Assembly: GCA_003260075.1 (NCBI GenBank)
Contig: QLIY01000215.1
Location: 62,001-126,000 of the forward strand
Direction: 5' to 3'
Length of the DNA: 64,000 bases
DNA from: Phallusia mammillata
Taxonomy: Eukaryota > Chordata > Ascidiacea > Phlebobranchia > Ascidiidae
Shown here: positions 12,690 to 25,300 of the stretch, piece by piece
Position numbering within the stretch: position 1 is the first letter of the stretch
Layout of the letters: each line of letters starts with the position of its first letter
Position numbers and translations under genes: made by a program
Notes under the pieces: generated by a model
Told to the model about the DNA's origin: nothing
The model's input: only the letters and a program-made list of their open reading frames with translations
Databases searched by the model: none

Positions 12690-15600
12690 CGTTGCTCTCC
12701 TCGAATCCATCCTTAAAGATCGAGATACGGAAAATAACCCAACTTCATTCTCTCCAGATCAAAGGGAAAAGAGTAAAGACTCTAAAGCAAAACCTAGACC
12801 GAAATCAGCTGCAAACCTATCTTCTGGCACCAGTGCCGATATTTTTTCGCCAAAGGTAACACAACAGCACGCAAGGCCCAAATCGGCGAAATACCGACCA
12901 CGCCACTTTCAGGAAAGAAGTTTACAGCAAAGAACGGTTGTCGCTTCGTCCAGTGCCTCGTCGCTGTCCGCATTTGACGAGGATTCGACAAGCAAAAGCG
13001 AAGCAGATTTCGGTAAGTGCTCTTTTGCTAAATGGTGTCAGAAAAAACATATTTACATGTTAGGATCCGAAGGATATGCAACTGAATTTAACGTCATACA
13101 TTGTTGTTTGAACACTGCTGGGTTTACAAAATGATAAAACACACCACAAGCATGGTTAAGTCGGTATGCCGCAAGCACATATGTGTCTTCTTTTAACTGG
13201 ACATGTGCGATCACAGAAGTTAAAAAAAATCAACTTATATTGTCTGAAGTTTAAATTGAATTAACAAGTTGCTTGGTAATGTGTTTGTTTAAAGATCAAC
13301 TTAACAAGCAAGAGCAGCTAGAGTACCGTGCACGTCAACTTCGAGAGCTTCTTCTGCATCGCTACCTCGACTTTTGTCACAACCAAACACTCAATCGGCA
13401 CGGCAAGTTCTTTGAACGACACACGCGAGGATCACAATCCCAGCAGCTACCACCCCCTCCTGTTTCTAAAGGACGCAGAAAAAACAAGTACCTGGAAACC
13501 AGAGCAATTTACGCTCCACGCAGACCTCCGAAACTTCAGCAGACTCCAGAGGACTACGAGGAATCAATACGGAAAGCCGCGAGAAGCCTCGCTGAGGAGC
13601 TGATTCGAGCACATAAAGAGAGACAGCTGAATAAAGACAGGGTCAGAACTGAGAAGCAAATGCGTCCAAAGTCTGGAAGAAGTAAAAAAGTTAGGAAAGA
13701 TGAGAAGACGAAGGGTTTAGAGGCGGCATCGGAGCAAGCAAAGGATGGTCAAGAAACACATAAGCATGTAACAGTTGTTGCACCGTGCGAAGAAAGCCAA
13801 AAACCCTCTGAAAGCTCCTTCCGACCAAATGAAGATGAAAAAGCGAACGGTTCGGAACATAAAAGCATCCTGAAACATGAGTCGTCGGTCAAGACCCCGA
13901 AAAAGCCTCCAAGACCTTACTCTGCGGTGATGGTTTCATCTCACAAACGTAGAAGTAACGGCAGAGGACCCAAAATAGCTCCCGGGGTTTATGAGAAGAG
14001 AAGGAACAGTGAAGAAGAAGAATTTACGTACGCCTATTTAGCAGCTCTACTAAACACTTTACGCTGTGACGACATCTCTATGACTTCATCAAGTGAACCA
14101 AATCGCGAACATTCCCATGGCTTTCCCACACGTCCAAAAACTGCGACACCTTCAAACCGCCCGAGCACCGCACGTCCTGGAAGGAAGCTCCGCAAACCGG
14201 CGAAAGATGGCGAAGAAGAGAAAGGAAAGAAACAACAAAATGAAAACCCCCGTGAGGAAGGGGAGAAGAGTGGGAAATTGGAAGAAAGTTCGGAAAGGGT
14301 AAGAAAGAAAGATTCGGGAAGGGCTAAATCCGCTCCTCAGATCAGACCCTCATCGCAACCAATTAAATGCAACTGGGATCCAAGTAAATCAACAGAGGGA
14401 CAAAAGCCAGAGATAAAGGTAAATATAAACGCTACAACTCAGTACAACTCAATTGGACACTACAACCTAGTTGTCTGTATATTTGCTCAAAAAAGGACTC
14501 TTATTTTGTGAGATAGTTTATCCTATATTTATAATGTAGATATCATTGTACATTATAACTTTGTGTTTTGTGTTTAGCACTCGGACCATCAGCTGAAACA
14601 CACGGACAATCCTGTCATAGCAGACTGGTTGAAGCGTAAAAATGCCCTTGCAAGAAAGCAGCGCCTATATGCGACCCGACAGAACCGAATGAAGCGCGAT
14701 GTCCTCATGCAGGAGTACAACGAGAAAGAAGACAAAAGAGAGCTAGCTCAGGTCGAATATGAGAGATGGAAAAAGAAAAAGAACAGGTGAGACTCCCTTT
14801 TTTGTAAACTCTCTCAATTTGTTTTTCCAACGAAATTAATTTTGTATGTACCTAAGGCCAGTTAAACAGTTTAGAGTCACGATTTAGTGAAACGTGGCGG
14901 CATTTTATCAGCAATAGCAAAATAATACAGTTACACCATACCAAACCTTTGGGTTCAGAGCATTATTTTCTTGCCCCTAAATACGACCGAACTGGTTGGC
15001 TTGTGCTTAGTTTTCTTGTTTATCTTGCAGGGACATCCTTCTTCGCCGACGGAGAGAAATAGCAGTAACCAACGCACAGCCTGAAAAACCTGCACCAGAC
15101 CTCAAACCAGGAACTGGTAGATTGTTTATGTATGAGAACTTGTGGTTTTCTAAATGTTTATCGTTCGTTTGAGGCGGCTAAGACGATGTCGTTTCTCTAT
15201 TGTGTTGTTTTATGCCCATTCTCTTTTTTGGAAATAATCCTAAATATTTTACGCGTATTTCGACATTAGTTTCTGAAATGGGTTAAAAATGTCATGTGTC
15301 AAAAATGTGTACAAATCCTTTATATATAGGATATGTGCTTGCATTCGTGTTTTGAAATTACATCCTATTTTACAGGTACGGCGTCATTGGCGGATCAACG
15401 TGACACAAGGATGGCAGAATCCAACCAGACCTCGTTTTCCGACCTTCGGAGTTCCTCCACAAACGTTGCCAAGCCAACAGCCGCCAAGTCATCACTCCCC
15501 TCGGGAAAGCCCAGGCCCAAGTCGGCCCCGACTAAAGTTTCGTTCAGCACTCCCGAGGCAACCTTCGCACGCAAACCGTCGCCTGGCAACGTAAACTTGA

Positions 15601-16307
15601 TCCCTGTGAAGTTTGACCTCGCCAATGGAGGCGTGGAAGTGTTGAATGGTGATGACATAGGAGGTGTCCATTTGTCAGCGCGCGAACCACTCATGGGAAA
15701 CCACAACGGCCCTTCAGAAAACAAAACTAATAACTTTATGGAGAACTTTATGGATGTGACTTCGCCCAAATCGATGTTCGATGTTCCACCGCCGGGTACG
15801 TTTGATCACGATGGGAACAAACAACAAAAATCTCCGGCGCCTACTAAGCCTGATTCACGGGATCAGTACAACAGCTGGGTAAGGCAAAAGGCAAAAGAGA
15901 AGAGGGGAAAAACCTTCCCGTCGGGCCGAAGATCTGCAGAAAAATCCAAAAATCTTCCACAGCACGACCCCTTTACCAACGAGCTAATTTCAGATCTAGC
16001 AAAGCGACGAATTCAAAAGATCCTTGAAAACAAAAGAGAAATCGATACCGGGCTCGGAAAAAATCGACCTAGATCAGCGGCACCACAACCTGAAAAATCA
16101 AAATCACTTGATTCCGAAAGTGTAAGAAGGTGGAGGTTGCAAGAGAAGCTCGAAGAAGATAAACCTAAATTAGCGGCATCTAAGACCCGAAAACCCGGCC
16201 GAGGCGATACTGAACGTCCGGTATTTTCTTATGATCGCAAAACAAAGTCGAAATCAGTGTTTTTCGAGCGCAATCCAGTAATGCGTAGGGCTATAGATCC
16301 ATCCTAA
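11732..16307 (+). CDS. Basic RPKSA-motif protein, probably ciliary/microtubule-associated, 6 exons
   Basis: Exons 11732-11810, 12504-13012, 13295-14418, 14578-14786, 15031-15116 and 15376-16307; all junctions GT-AG with matching phases (1,1,0,2,1). The protein (about 980 codons) is very rich in Lys, Arg, Ser, Glu and Gln. It starts with a Ser-rich acidic stretch and carries repeated short motifs of the type RPKSA, RPYSA, RPRSA and KSAPQ, typical of disordered microtubule or ciliary proteins. Exon 4 and the last exon contain helical W-L-x-x-K segments (ADWLKRKN, YERWKKKK, YNSWVRQK) reminiscent of MAP9 and CCDC181, but orthology is not established. Exon 2 contains 82 consecutive G (12608-12689). 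The frame before the run (codon starts at 12605) and after it (12691) disagree, so the run is not genuine coding sequence. An X-box-like site precedes the ATG. AATAAA lies at 16449-16454. Confidence 0.8.
12608..12689. other. 82-nt poly-G run inside a coding exon (artefact)
   Basis: Uninterrupted G between an AGT codon and CGTTGCTCTCC. Downstream sequence is clearly coding but one frame off, which a natural poly-Gly insert would not allow. The reverse strand gives a spurious poly-Pro frame. Most likely a sequencing or assembly filler of unknown true length. Confidence 0.85.
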
Positions 16308-16448
16308 TTATTTTTAGTAATGTGAAATTAACACATAAGCTTATTTTAGATAAATGATAGTTACCTTCGTAATACAGTGTTTTTTTGCAACTGCAAGTAC
16401 AAACATAGAAAATAATGTATCTTTGTTATTTTTCATGATTTTTTCAAG

Positions 16449-16454
16449 AATAAA
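16449..16454 (+). terminator. AATAAA polyadenylation signal
   Basis: AATAAA lies about 140 bp after the stop of the RPKSA-motif gene. The next gene is convergent, ending at 16841. Confidence 0.5.
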
Positions 16455-16840
16455 ATATTCTTATTTAAAATATTAATTTGAAGGTCAGTTTGTCTTTGAT
16501 TATTTGTATTTAGTGATTGAGTTTTGCATTCTTTATTTGTATGTTTTCCCCTTGAATGCGTTTTTCATGACACTGTTGCTAAATCTTTTATTCTGTGTGA
16601 ATATCAGTACAATTATACAATGCTGTGAAAATGCCTTCAAGTAACTTTCAAACCAGATCCTGCTGTACTTGGCTGTGTCTATTTATCAAAAAGAAATTGT
16701 CGATCCTGCTAGACGTGAAAAATCGTCAATTTACTTTCATTGGCTTTATTAGTTTACAGCACAAAATTCGAAACAAACAAAATGAAGACAGACTGAAAAA
16801 AATGACACAGAAAGTTATGTCAAACAGTTGTTTTTACGGT

Positions 16841-18976
16841 TCAGCAAGTAATATGTCCATCAAGCTCTTTCATCATGTTGATCCATTCTAAAAAAAACAA
16901 AAAATATTTCGCTTTAATTTTACTGGGTTGCAGTCAACTCGAAGTGGTTTAATCTCTTTATCTCTTCTGTGTCTTTGTAAACTTACACACAAATAAGAAT
17001 GCAAAAAAATACCGTCAAAATCGATTCTCTTGTCAGCATTTTCGTCTCCTTCACGCATCAGTTCCTCTACTTCCCAATCTTCGACCTTTTCACCGGTGCT
17101 CTGTAGCGCGATCTGGTGATGACAAGCAAATACGGATTTGAAAAACAAAAACAAATCTGAAGTCAGTTTCTCCATGTAAGCTCACAACTGATTACAAACA
17201 AACCACAATTTTATATTCTCCCACAATTTTTACAAAAATATTGTTTGATAGTTAAAGTGATAAAATGATACACTTTTACTCGCACATAAACGAACAGTCA
17301 CAGAATTAAATTCCAATACGAAAGTGCTGGGTTACCAACCATTTATTTAGCTTTTTACTTTCTGTTACTAATCGTTTATATATATAATTCCAAAACAAAG
17401 GGGGAATCTGAAACTTACTTTTAATTCGTCCCAACTGATGATACCGTCACCGTCTTTGTCGTACCAACGGAAAGTTTCTTTCAACAAAGTCTTAAAGCTG
17501 TTGCTCAAGTCCTCTTCACGCTTATCCTGGTTTCCATTAAGCTGCCTTGCCATGAAGTCAAGAAACTCGTCCAAAGCCATGTTGTCGCCTGTAAAATAAT
17601 GAAAGCTCAATGGCTCTACCAGAAGGGCTGGTTTACGCAAAAGGTTAAAAGGGTTAGGAATCACGAGAACCACCTTCCCGAATTACTGAGAATGGAAAAT
17701 AAGTAACGGAATTAGTCATTGTAGACAGCTGAAATAGACTAATCTTTTTCGCCTAACTGGCATCTTTGGTTATGACTAGTGATGCACCGAACCCGCCTAA
17801 AAAGGTTCGGGCCGAAACCGAATATTCGGCCATGAGGCCGAATAATTTCGGCCGAATTAGGCCGAACCTAAAATCCCCGTTTTTTGGATGGTTTCAACTG
17901 AACCTTGTATTGTTGATGCGAGTGAACTCAATTTTGACAAACTAAAATCGCTTTCACACGTGGTAAACTTTGCTAAACATCTAATATTTTGCAGACAACG
18001 TGGCTGGTATTTCATAGATACAACAAAAAGTTAATTAATGATGTTTCGTATGGGCGTAAATGAAATTTAAGGCATTAATTCCATGCAATAAAAAAGTTCG
18101 GTTTCGGCCGAATTTTCAAAAAAGTTCGGGCCGAAACCGAAACATTGGAAAACAGCGGATTCGGCCGAAATGTTTCGGCCAACCGAAACTTCGGTGCATC
18201 ACTAGTTATAACCACAAAATAAAACGACAATAGAACAGAAATAATTTACAGGGATGTATTTTTAATACGCCGCATCTGTAGGTAACATCCGGAAACTTTA
18301 TTTGAGTTGACCCTTTGCAAACGTAAAAATATATAGGAACAAAATGGGATGATAACGGGAACCACAAAGTCTCAATGTAGGCCTAATGTAAAAACATGCA
18401 AAGGTGTGACTGTTCAAAAGTGAAGGATTCCGTTGTCAGTGTCCTTATAGACATCAAACTTAAACATGTTGTGTTTAAGACTCTCTTACCTTCGGCAAAG
18501 TCTCTTATAATCTCAGCCACTTCGTCTTCACTTGGACTCTGACCCAACATTCTCAAAACTTTTCCAAGCTCTTCGGGGCCAAGTTTGCCGTCCGGACTCT
18601 CGTTGGTGAAGATCTCAAACGCAGCAGTGCATTCTGCATTAAAAACGACGTGAAGTTAAGTAGTGAAAAATACAAATCTAAAATGATTTTCTTACCGTCT
18701 TTGAGCTGTTCTGGAAGAGACTAAAAAATATGGAAGAAGGTAAAACATTTTATCTTACAGGTTGGAAAATAATTATTATTGTTTTCTATCTGCTAAGTTC
18801 AATGCTCGCAGAAAGCCTAACTTTGACTAATGTGTATCGGTTTGAAGGCTACAGTTCAGTCATTTGCGTTATTTTGCATAAGGCAAGCTTTGAACAACAA
18901 CTCTATTTTCTCTTCAACCTAATGTCGTTTTGTCAACAGCAATGCTTAACTCACAACGTTTTTCTCTACTTACCAT
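16841..18976 (-). CDS. Troponin C, 6 exons
   Basis: Exons (minus) 18974-18976, 18696-18720, 18490-18633, 17419-17588, 17013-17112 and 16841-16887 give 162 residues, close to the 161 of vertebrate TnC. The first coding exon is the ATG alone. The C-terminal lobe is diagnostic: EF-hand III loop DKDGDGIISWDE (101-112), then DELK and LQSTGE as in TnC, then EF-hand IV loop DENADKRIDFDE (137-148). The N-lobe keeps the FEIF and LGKVLRMLGQSPSEDEV features, but loop I (about 20-31) is degenerate and loop II (about 54-65) is two residues short and lacks the acidic ligands. So Ca2+ binding probably rests on sites III and IV, if the exon 3/4 junction is right. Role: Ca2+ sensor of striated-type muscle thin filaments, with troponins I and T. 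A hAT element sits in the intron between 17588 and 18490. Alternatives are other TnC-like or calmodulin-like proteins. Confidence 0.88.
17777..18204. mobile_element. hAT-type MITE, 428 bp, in troponin C intron
   Basis: Termini TAGTGATGCACCGAA and TTCGGTGCATCACTA are perfect 15-bp inverted repeats. Flanking 8-mers GTTATGAC (17769-17776) and GTTATAAC (18205-18212) differ at one position, an 8-bp TSD. The ends are dense in TTCGGCCGAA palindromes. Partial copies of the same family lie at 32790-32868 and 41390-41699. Confidence 0.9.
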
Positions 18977-19159
18977 TTTGATGAAGATGTAGACTGGCAA
19001 AGCACCCGATGTAACTTATGAAACAAATTCAACTAGTTATTCCTATCTGTCTGATTCAACCTGACCAGCACGCCCTCTTGTATACGAGCATTGGTGCGAA
19101 ATTCGAAAAAGGCCTTGATGAAGTGACAAAGACATTGCGGCACTACTAGCGGTCGTTTG

Positions 19160-19196
19160 TGACGTCATTTTGTCACGTGTCAACGGTGACGCGTCA
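19160..19196. promoter_or_regulatory. CRE and E-box cluster upstream of troponin C
   Basis: A perfect CRE palindrome TGACGTCA (19160-19167), an E-box CACGTG (19174-19179) and an imperfect CRE-like TGACGCGTCA (19187-19196) fall within 37 bp, about 185-220 bp upstream of the troponin C start codon. In ascidians, muscle genes are known to combine CRE and E-box elements in proximal promoters. Function here is inferred from position. Confidence 0.45.
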
Positions 19197-19922
19197 AATG
19201 CAAGTTGACAGGTCATGTCTTGGTTATGAATTATTATGTTATTGCATTTCCAGAAACTTGTATCGACTAAACGGGTTCAGGTTAGTTGGTTTATTGGCTT
19301 GCCTCATGATTATAATGACGCTATACGTACAACTAACTGTAACCTTTGCTTGAAGTTACAGCTATATTTCAAACACAAACTAAAAAAAACTTTTGATTAA
19401 AAACCTTACGAAATAATACAGTAAAAACGTGTTTCAGATACCAACAGTTCAATTCAGAGACTATTTTAAAAGAAAGTAATGTTGCAACAAAATTACGAAA
19501 CACAAGCCATAAAATATATTTTTGCGTATTCTTTCACATATGTGGTTGTGAATAGCAATTCATTGCCGATTATGCAATAAAAGTAAAGCTTTAGCAATTG
19601 GAAAATATATTTTATCTCTCGCTACAACGATTTCAATTTGACATGTGTGTGAAAATACAGTACTACGTGTTACAGAAACAAATAGAAAAACACTGAATAG
19701 TGCTGAAAGCTTATGCCGCATTACGAATTACTTGTATCTGAAGTCGTTTGCATCGAGCTTTGACATTCATAATACATCACACCTTTACACTTACAAAATA
19801 AAAACCTTTTGTGACATTTCAAATCAAGAAGCGATCAAGATATAAAATACTTTATAAATTGCAGAAAAATCGCGACGCATGACATGTTTACTTAAATATC
19901 TTTAACTTAGGGGTTGTTTTTT
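19197..19922. other. Intergenic region, nothing recognised
   Basis: A/T-rich sequence between the troponin C promoter and the 3' end of the acetyltransferase gene. No exon-like signals were found. Confidence 0.4.
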
Positions 19923-21955
19923 TTATAAATTCCTTAAGTGAGTAACGTAACCATAACTCAAAAACCCGCCTAAAATCTTTTCAAAAAATGTTGTGTGTCT
20001 GATAAAACCGTAATTTTGGTAAATGTTTAGAGCCACTGTATTAGTTTCATTAACAGTGATTATGCAGAAGTCAACACCTTTGTCATGAAATATATGTATG
20101 TGCTCCAAAGCTTGATTTATGAGAAGTTTTGATACCCCTTGTCGACGGTACTTCTTTTTCACCATAAGCCCCTAACCAAAAAGCTTTAATTAGTAAAATC
20201 CTTTTCACGAGAAAATACCTGGTTATTTTATTATTTTGCATATGCTGGTGAAAAAATGCAGCAAAACCTAAATATACTTGCTTTTTCCCTAATAGTAGTT
20301 TTGAATTTACCGTTTTCGTGCAAATTTGTCGTTCAAAAAATCCAGATAAAGTATGGATTTTTCTTTTTTTTGTCGATCACTTAAATCAGGTGTATCAAGT
20401 TAGCAAGCAGTTCGATTTGTACTCACAACTTTCCAAGAAACCCGTCAGTCAAAATCATAAACAGGCTTTCACAACAAAAGATACTAATGATAAAGTTATA
20501 ACTTAACCTAGTTGTAAATTGAAAACGTTGCACACCACAATAATGATTTAAAAAAATTCTTGTCTACGACAATAGTTGCCTGGTGTACGTAACATCGTAG
20601 AGTCCTCAACTTTTTTGGGTTGTTTTAACATGCCAAAATAATCTAAAAACCTGAATAAATGGAAAGAAATATAAACTCACTTTGATTTCCAAAGACTTTT
20701 GCCGTGTACCTTCATCAAAATATTTGTCCAAACATTTGTGTGGCAACGCAGCAGTCACCATTCCTATAATTTCTTCTGTCTTGTTTAAGCCTTCAATCAC
20801 AGCAAACCAAACATCGCATTTCCTTGGCTCAACACAATTTCTTTCAAAGGATTCGCGATTTTTTACTTGTTCCACCATATACGGAATCCACACATACTTG
20901 TAATGGAAACGCACTAAATAATATAGATTCACACAATTTCAGTTTTTTTTTAGATAGAATGTATTTTCTGCATTTGGTGACACACGTTGTAGGGCAAATG
21001 TTGCCAACAGGGGGCTTTTATATACCCCCAGGGGATAAATTTGGCATGCTTAGGGCAGTGGTCGGCAACCGCCGGGCCGCGGCCCGGTGCAGTCTGCGAG
21101 AAGTTCGTTACCGGGTCGTATAGTGCTCAATTTAAATGCTTTGAAACATTTTCCCCGTACATCCCGGGGATAAAATACCAATTTACGCGTTTTAATTGCA
21201 AAATGTTTGTATTGTTTTACGGCCGGTCCGCGATAAAATTATAGTTTCAAAAACGGTCCTCAGTTCAAAAAAGGTTGCCGACCCCTGCTTTAGGGGTTCA
21301 AAACTAAGAAAAACTGTGTTAAAAATTAAGGTGACAAAGAAACTTTGGAGCAAAATTTCTGCACTGTCAAAAAATTGGGGTAGGTCAATTTTACCATCGA
21401 ACTCTGCAAAAAAGTTATTAAGTAAAATAAGTTGAGAGTTTCAGAGTCTTGCACAACAATTGACATATTTTTGGAGGCTAGTGACGTGCTTTCGTGGGCC
21501 AATTGGGACAAACAATTTTAAATCACGTGACAATGGTCCAATTATGGTCCAATAATATGCCTGTACCTACCAATGATTAGTAATTTGTCAACAGGAAGGA
21601 AAATAGTCAATCAGTACACGTCTTAAATAGTATTATTAAAAAAATACTATTATTTGTTTCAAACTTTATGGCAAACCTATGGTTAACCTCTTGTCTGTCA
21701 TGTTTAACCGACATACATTAAATGTCGGATGCAAAAAGTGCATGCATCAGTTAAAAAGTGCAATGAGGAAACATGTTAATCATTGACTCACTGCCTGTTT
21801 ATGGCTTTATGATTGCACAAAAGCTGTCCAAACTACTCACCCAATAGGTAAGGTATGAGTGGAACTGATACGCAGGCCATCAGGATAACAAGAAAACCGC
21901 ATGACTGTTTGATTAAAAACCAAACGAGAAAGCTCCACGATACCAAAATGAGAGT
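19923..21955 (-). CDS. NAT8-like membrane GNAT acetyltransferase, last 3 exons
   Basis: Exons (minus) 21841-21955, 20681-20913 and 19923-20171 join in phase (1, 0) to about 199 residues plus stop. The first of these encodes a long hydrophobic segment (TLILVSWSFLVWFLI and a second run), as in the NAT8 family where a membrane anchor precedes the catalytic domain. The last exon holds the acetyl-CoA binding signature: R-R-Q-G-V-S-K-L-L after a hydrophobic strand, then NETNTVALNIYQNYGF, the C-terminal GNAT beta-alpha element. NAT8 proteins acetylate cysteine conjugates or lysines at the ER; the substrate here cannot be told. The N-terminal exon with the start codon was not found; it may lie in the duplicated or N-gap region to the right. 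A hAT MITE lies in the intron. Confidence 0.75.
21056..21287. mobile_element. hAT-type MITE, 232 bp
   Basis: Ends CAGTGGTCGGCAACC and GGTTGCCGACCCCTG are inverted repeats. Flanking 8-mers GCTTAGGG and CTTTAGGG match at 6 of 8. A GC-rich hairpin (GGGCCGCGGCCC) lies near the left end. It sits in the intron between acetyltransferase exons 20913 and 21841. Confidence 0.8.
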
Positions 21956-22375
21956 CTAAAATAAAAATGTCGCATGCTAATAGTTTTATTGGTGCATACC
22001 ATGTATTTCAGATTTTGACTCTTTTTGTGGTTTTCTTTCTATATTTACCCCCCAAAAAATCAGAACAACCCTAACAAGAACATTGAAAGTAAAACAAACT
22101 GCGCTGTTTTCCCAACCGATTCCATGTTTAGTAAGAAAAAAACCTAACTATCCCATGCTAAAATCACTCAAACTTCTATTTTCACGTTGGTCTGTCGCCT
22201 GATCCTACTATGTGGTTCGTTTGAACAAACAAGAGAATGGTGTTTCTTATTTGTCTTGACGTACAGGTACAAACTTTCTTAACACGTTTTAGGAAGGTAC
22301 AGTGAAAACGGTCTACGTTAAGAACTATCAAGACAATAAAGTTCTAATAAAACCTTTTTGCAAAGAGGTATGCTG

Positions 22376-25300
22376 AAACCATAAAAATGCCGTCCTGTGT
22401 TTTTGTTGTTGTTGTTGTTGTTGCTGCATTTGAACGGATAAAACGAGAAACTTGATGGCACCAGTGCCATGACATTGACAATAAGATATTTCGTGCAACA
22501 ATGCAAAAAGTATTGTTTTGCCTTGTACAATTCAAAAAATTATAATTTGTTTGGTCATGTTGATGACATTTAAGTTTGTTGAAAACAACACCTTCGCCCA
22601 CCCGATGGTTACATGAATGTTGCAGATTTTACAAAGAGAACGTGTTAAATTACTCTTCTCCATTTAAAACAATGTTACTACGAGTTTATGACGCTCACTA
22701 GCACAGTTTATGCTATTTCTCTCCCTTTTGAATATTATTATAAGTAATGACATCAAATTTCCTACCTGTCATGGGATAGTTCGATCAGCCGTGTACATAC
22801 GTTTAACGCACTGTTAACAAAGTAATGGCAACCGCAATTTTCATACAATCTACGTTTTCTGTGTTTATTACAAAAAAAACAACAACATTGTACTGTGTAA
22901 CTTCCACATAGAAATCATTATTCCAATTTGTCGCATATGCGACATGCGTTCAAAATCAATTCGATTATATGGGTCATGCTGCCAAGCGATATGCGTTTAA
23001 CCGGAACGTGGTGTAACCTACATAAAATTTAAAATTGTAGATTATTACTAACATTGAAGATATGTTTGTATTGGAGTTTGGTTTTGACTGTGGTTGCTTT
23101 ATCATAATTTTTTTACAATTTTTTGTAGGTAAGTGACCAAATCATGTTTTTGATTCTCACTGTGCTTAAGATACTAAATTTTGAAAGCCTATTTGTGCCA
23201 CATGTTATGTATTTTTTCGTTTCAGTTTAATATGCAGGCAGCATGACACCATCAAAGATTTGATTATTACATTACTTTAGAGTATTTACACAAAATCTGG
23301 TCAGTGTTGTTGTTTATTAGGTAGAACATTATAGTTCCTATTGATAGAACAAGCATATGTGATAAGTTTAAGTTCAAACCAACCTTTTCCAAAAGTCAGC
23401 TTGAATGGGAAAAAATGTTTTTGTAATGTACCATATCTCCAACCTCATATTTGATAGGTACTGACTGGTAGTGGTTTACACCCATTTTTTAAAATATCTA
23501 AAGGTAAGACTTGCAAACCGTTTTTATTAATTTGGTAAGCAGCAATTCATTTTAGCTTCCTAATAGTGTTTTTGAAGTGTACTGTAAGGCAAAAAGTGTT
23601 AAATTTTAATAATGTAAGGTACCTGAAGGTATATAGGCCCGGAAGGTAATAAGGCCCACTGCTAATATTTTTTTATGTGCCAGAAAAAATGCTTCCGTTC
23701 TGATGTAATTTTAAAATATATATGTACTTAAAATGATTTACAAAGTTTTGGACCTGCAAGTTATATGTAATTGTTATCGTGACCAATCCAAATTAAGAAG
23801 GGTTTATTTTCAACTTTTTATCATTTTTTTTATAAAATTGATAGCAAAAATGAAAAGGTGGTGTTGTCGAAATGAAAACTTATTGAGATATATTAGTAAT
23901 GGACCCCCCCCCCAAACCATAAAAATGCCGTCCTGTGTTTTTGTTGTTGTTGTTGTTGTTGTTGCTGCATTTGAATGGATAAAACGAGAAACTTGATGGC
24001 ACCAGTGCCATGACATTGACAATAAGATATTTCGTGCAACAATGCAAAAAGTATTGTTTTGCCTTGTACAATTCAAAAAATTATAATTTGTTTGGTCATG
24101 TTGATGACATTTAAGTTTGTTGAAAACAACACCTTCGCCCACCCGATGGTTACATGAATGTTGCAGATTTTACAAAGAGAACGTGTTAAATTACTCTTCT
24201 CCATTTAAAACAATGTTACTACGAGTTTATGACGCTCACTAGCACAGTTTATGCTATTTCTCTCCCTTTTGAATATTATTATAAGTAATGACATCAAATT
24301 TCCTACCTGTCATCGGATAGTTCGATCAGCCGTGTACATACGTTTAACGCACTGTTAACAAAGTAATGGCAACCGCAATTTTCATACAATCTACGTTTTC
24401 TGTGTTTATTACAAAAAAAACAACAACATTGTACTGTGTAACTTCCACATAGAAATCATTATTCCAATTTGTCGCATATGCGACATGCGTTCAAAATCAA
24501 TTCGATTATATGGGTCATGCTGCCAAGCGATATGCGTTTAACCGGAACGTGGTGTAACCTACATAAAATTTAAAATTGTAGATTATTACTAACATTGAAG
24601 ATATGTTTGTATTGGAGTTTGGTTTTGACTGTGGTTGCTTTATCATAATTTTTTTACAATTTTTTGTAGGTAAGTGACCAAATCATGTTTTTGATTCTCA
24701 CTGTGCTTAAGATACTAAATTTTGAAAGCCTATTTGTGCCACATGTTATGTATTTTTTCGTTTCAGTTTAATATGCAGGCAGCATGACACCATCAAAGAT
24801 TTGATTATTACATTACTTTAGAGTATTTACACAAAATCTGGTCAGTGTTGTTGTTTATTAGGTAGAACATTATAGTTCCTATTGATAGAACAAGCATATG
24901 TGATAAGTTTAAGTTCAAACCAACCTTTTCCAAAAGTCAGCTTGAATGGGAAAAAATGTTTTTGTAATGTACCATATCTCCAACCTCATATTTGATAGGT
25001 ACTGACTGGTAGTGGTTTACACCCATTTTTTAAAATATCTAAAGGTAAGACTTGCAAACCGTTTTTATTAATTTGGTAAGCAGCAATTCATTTTAGCTTC
25101 CTAATAGTGTTTTTGAAGTGTACTGTAAGGCAAAAAGTGTTAAATTTTAATAATGTAAGGTACCTGAAGGTATATAGGCCCGGAAGGTAATAAGGCCCAC
25201 TGCTAATATTTTTTTATGTGCCAGAAAAAATGCTTCCGTTCTGATGTAATTTTAAAATATATATGTACTTAAAATGATTTACAAAGTTTTGGACCTGCAA

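Noticed and set aside
12528-12710. Minus-strand poly-Pro open frame
   Set aside because: Produced entirely by the 82-G run on the other strand; the plus strand is the coding one.
18730-18981. Plus-strand 83-codon frame over troponin C exons
   Set aside because: Lies antisense across the first troponin C intron; no signals of its own.
22318-24142. Repeated minus-strand frame with poly-Thr/Asn run
   Set aside because: Translation of a GTT microsatellite inside the duplicated non-coding block.
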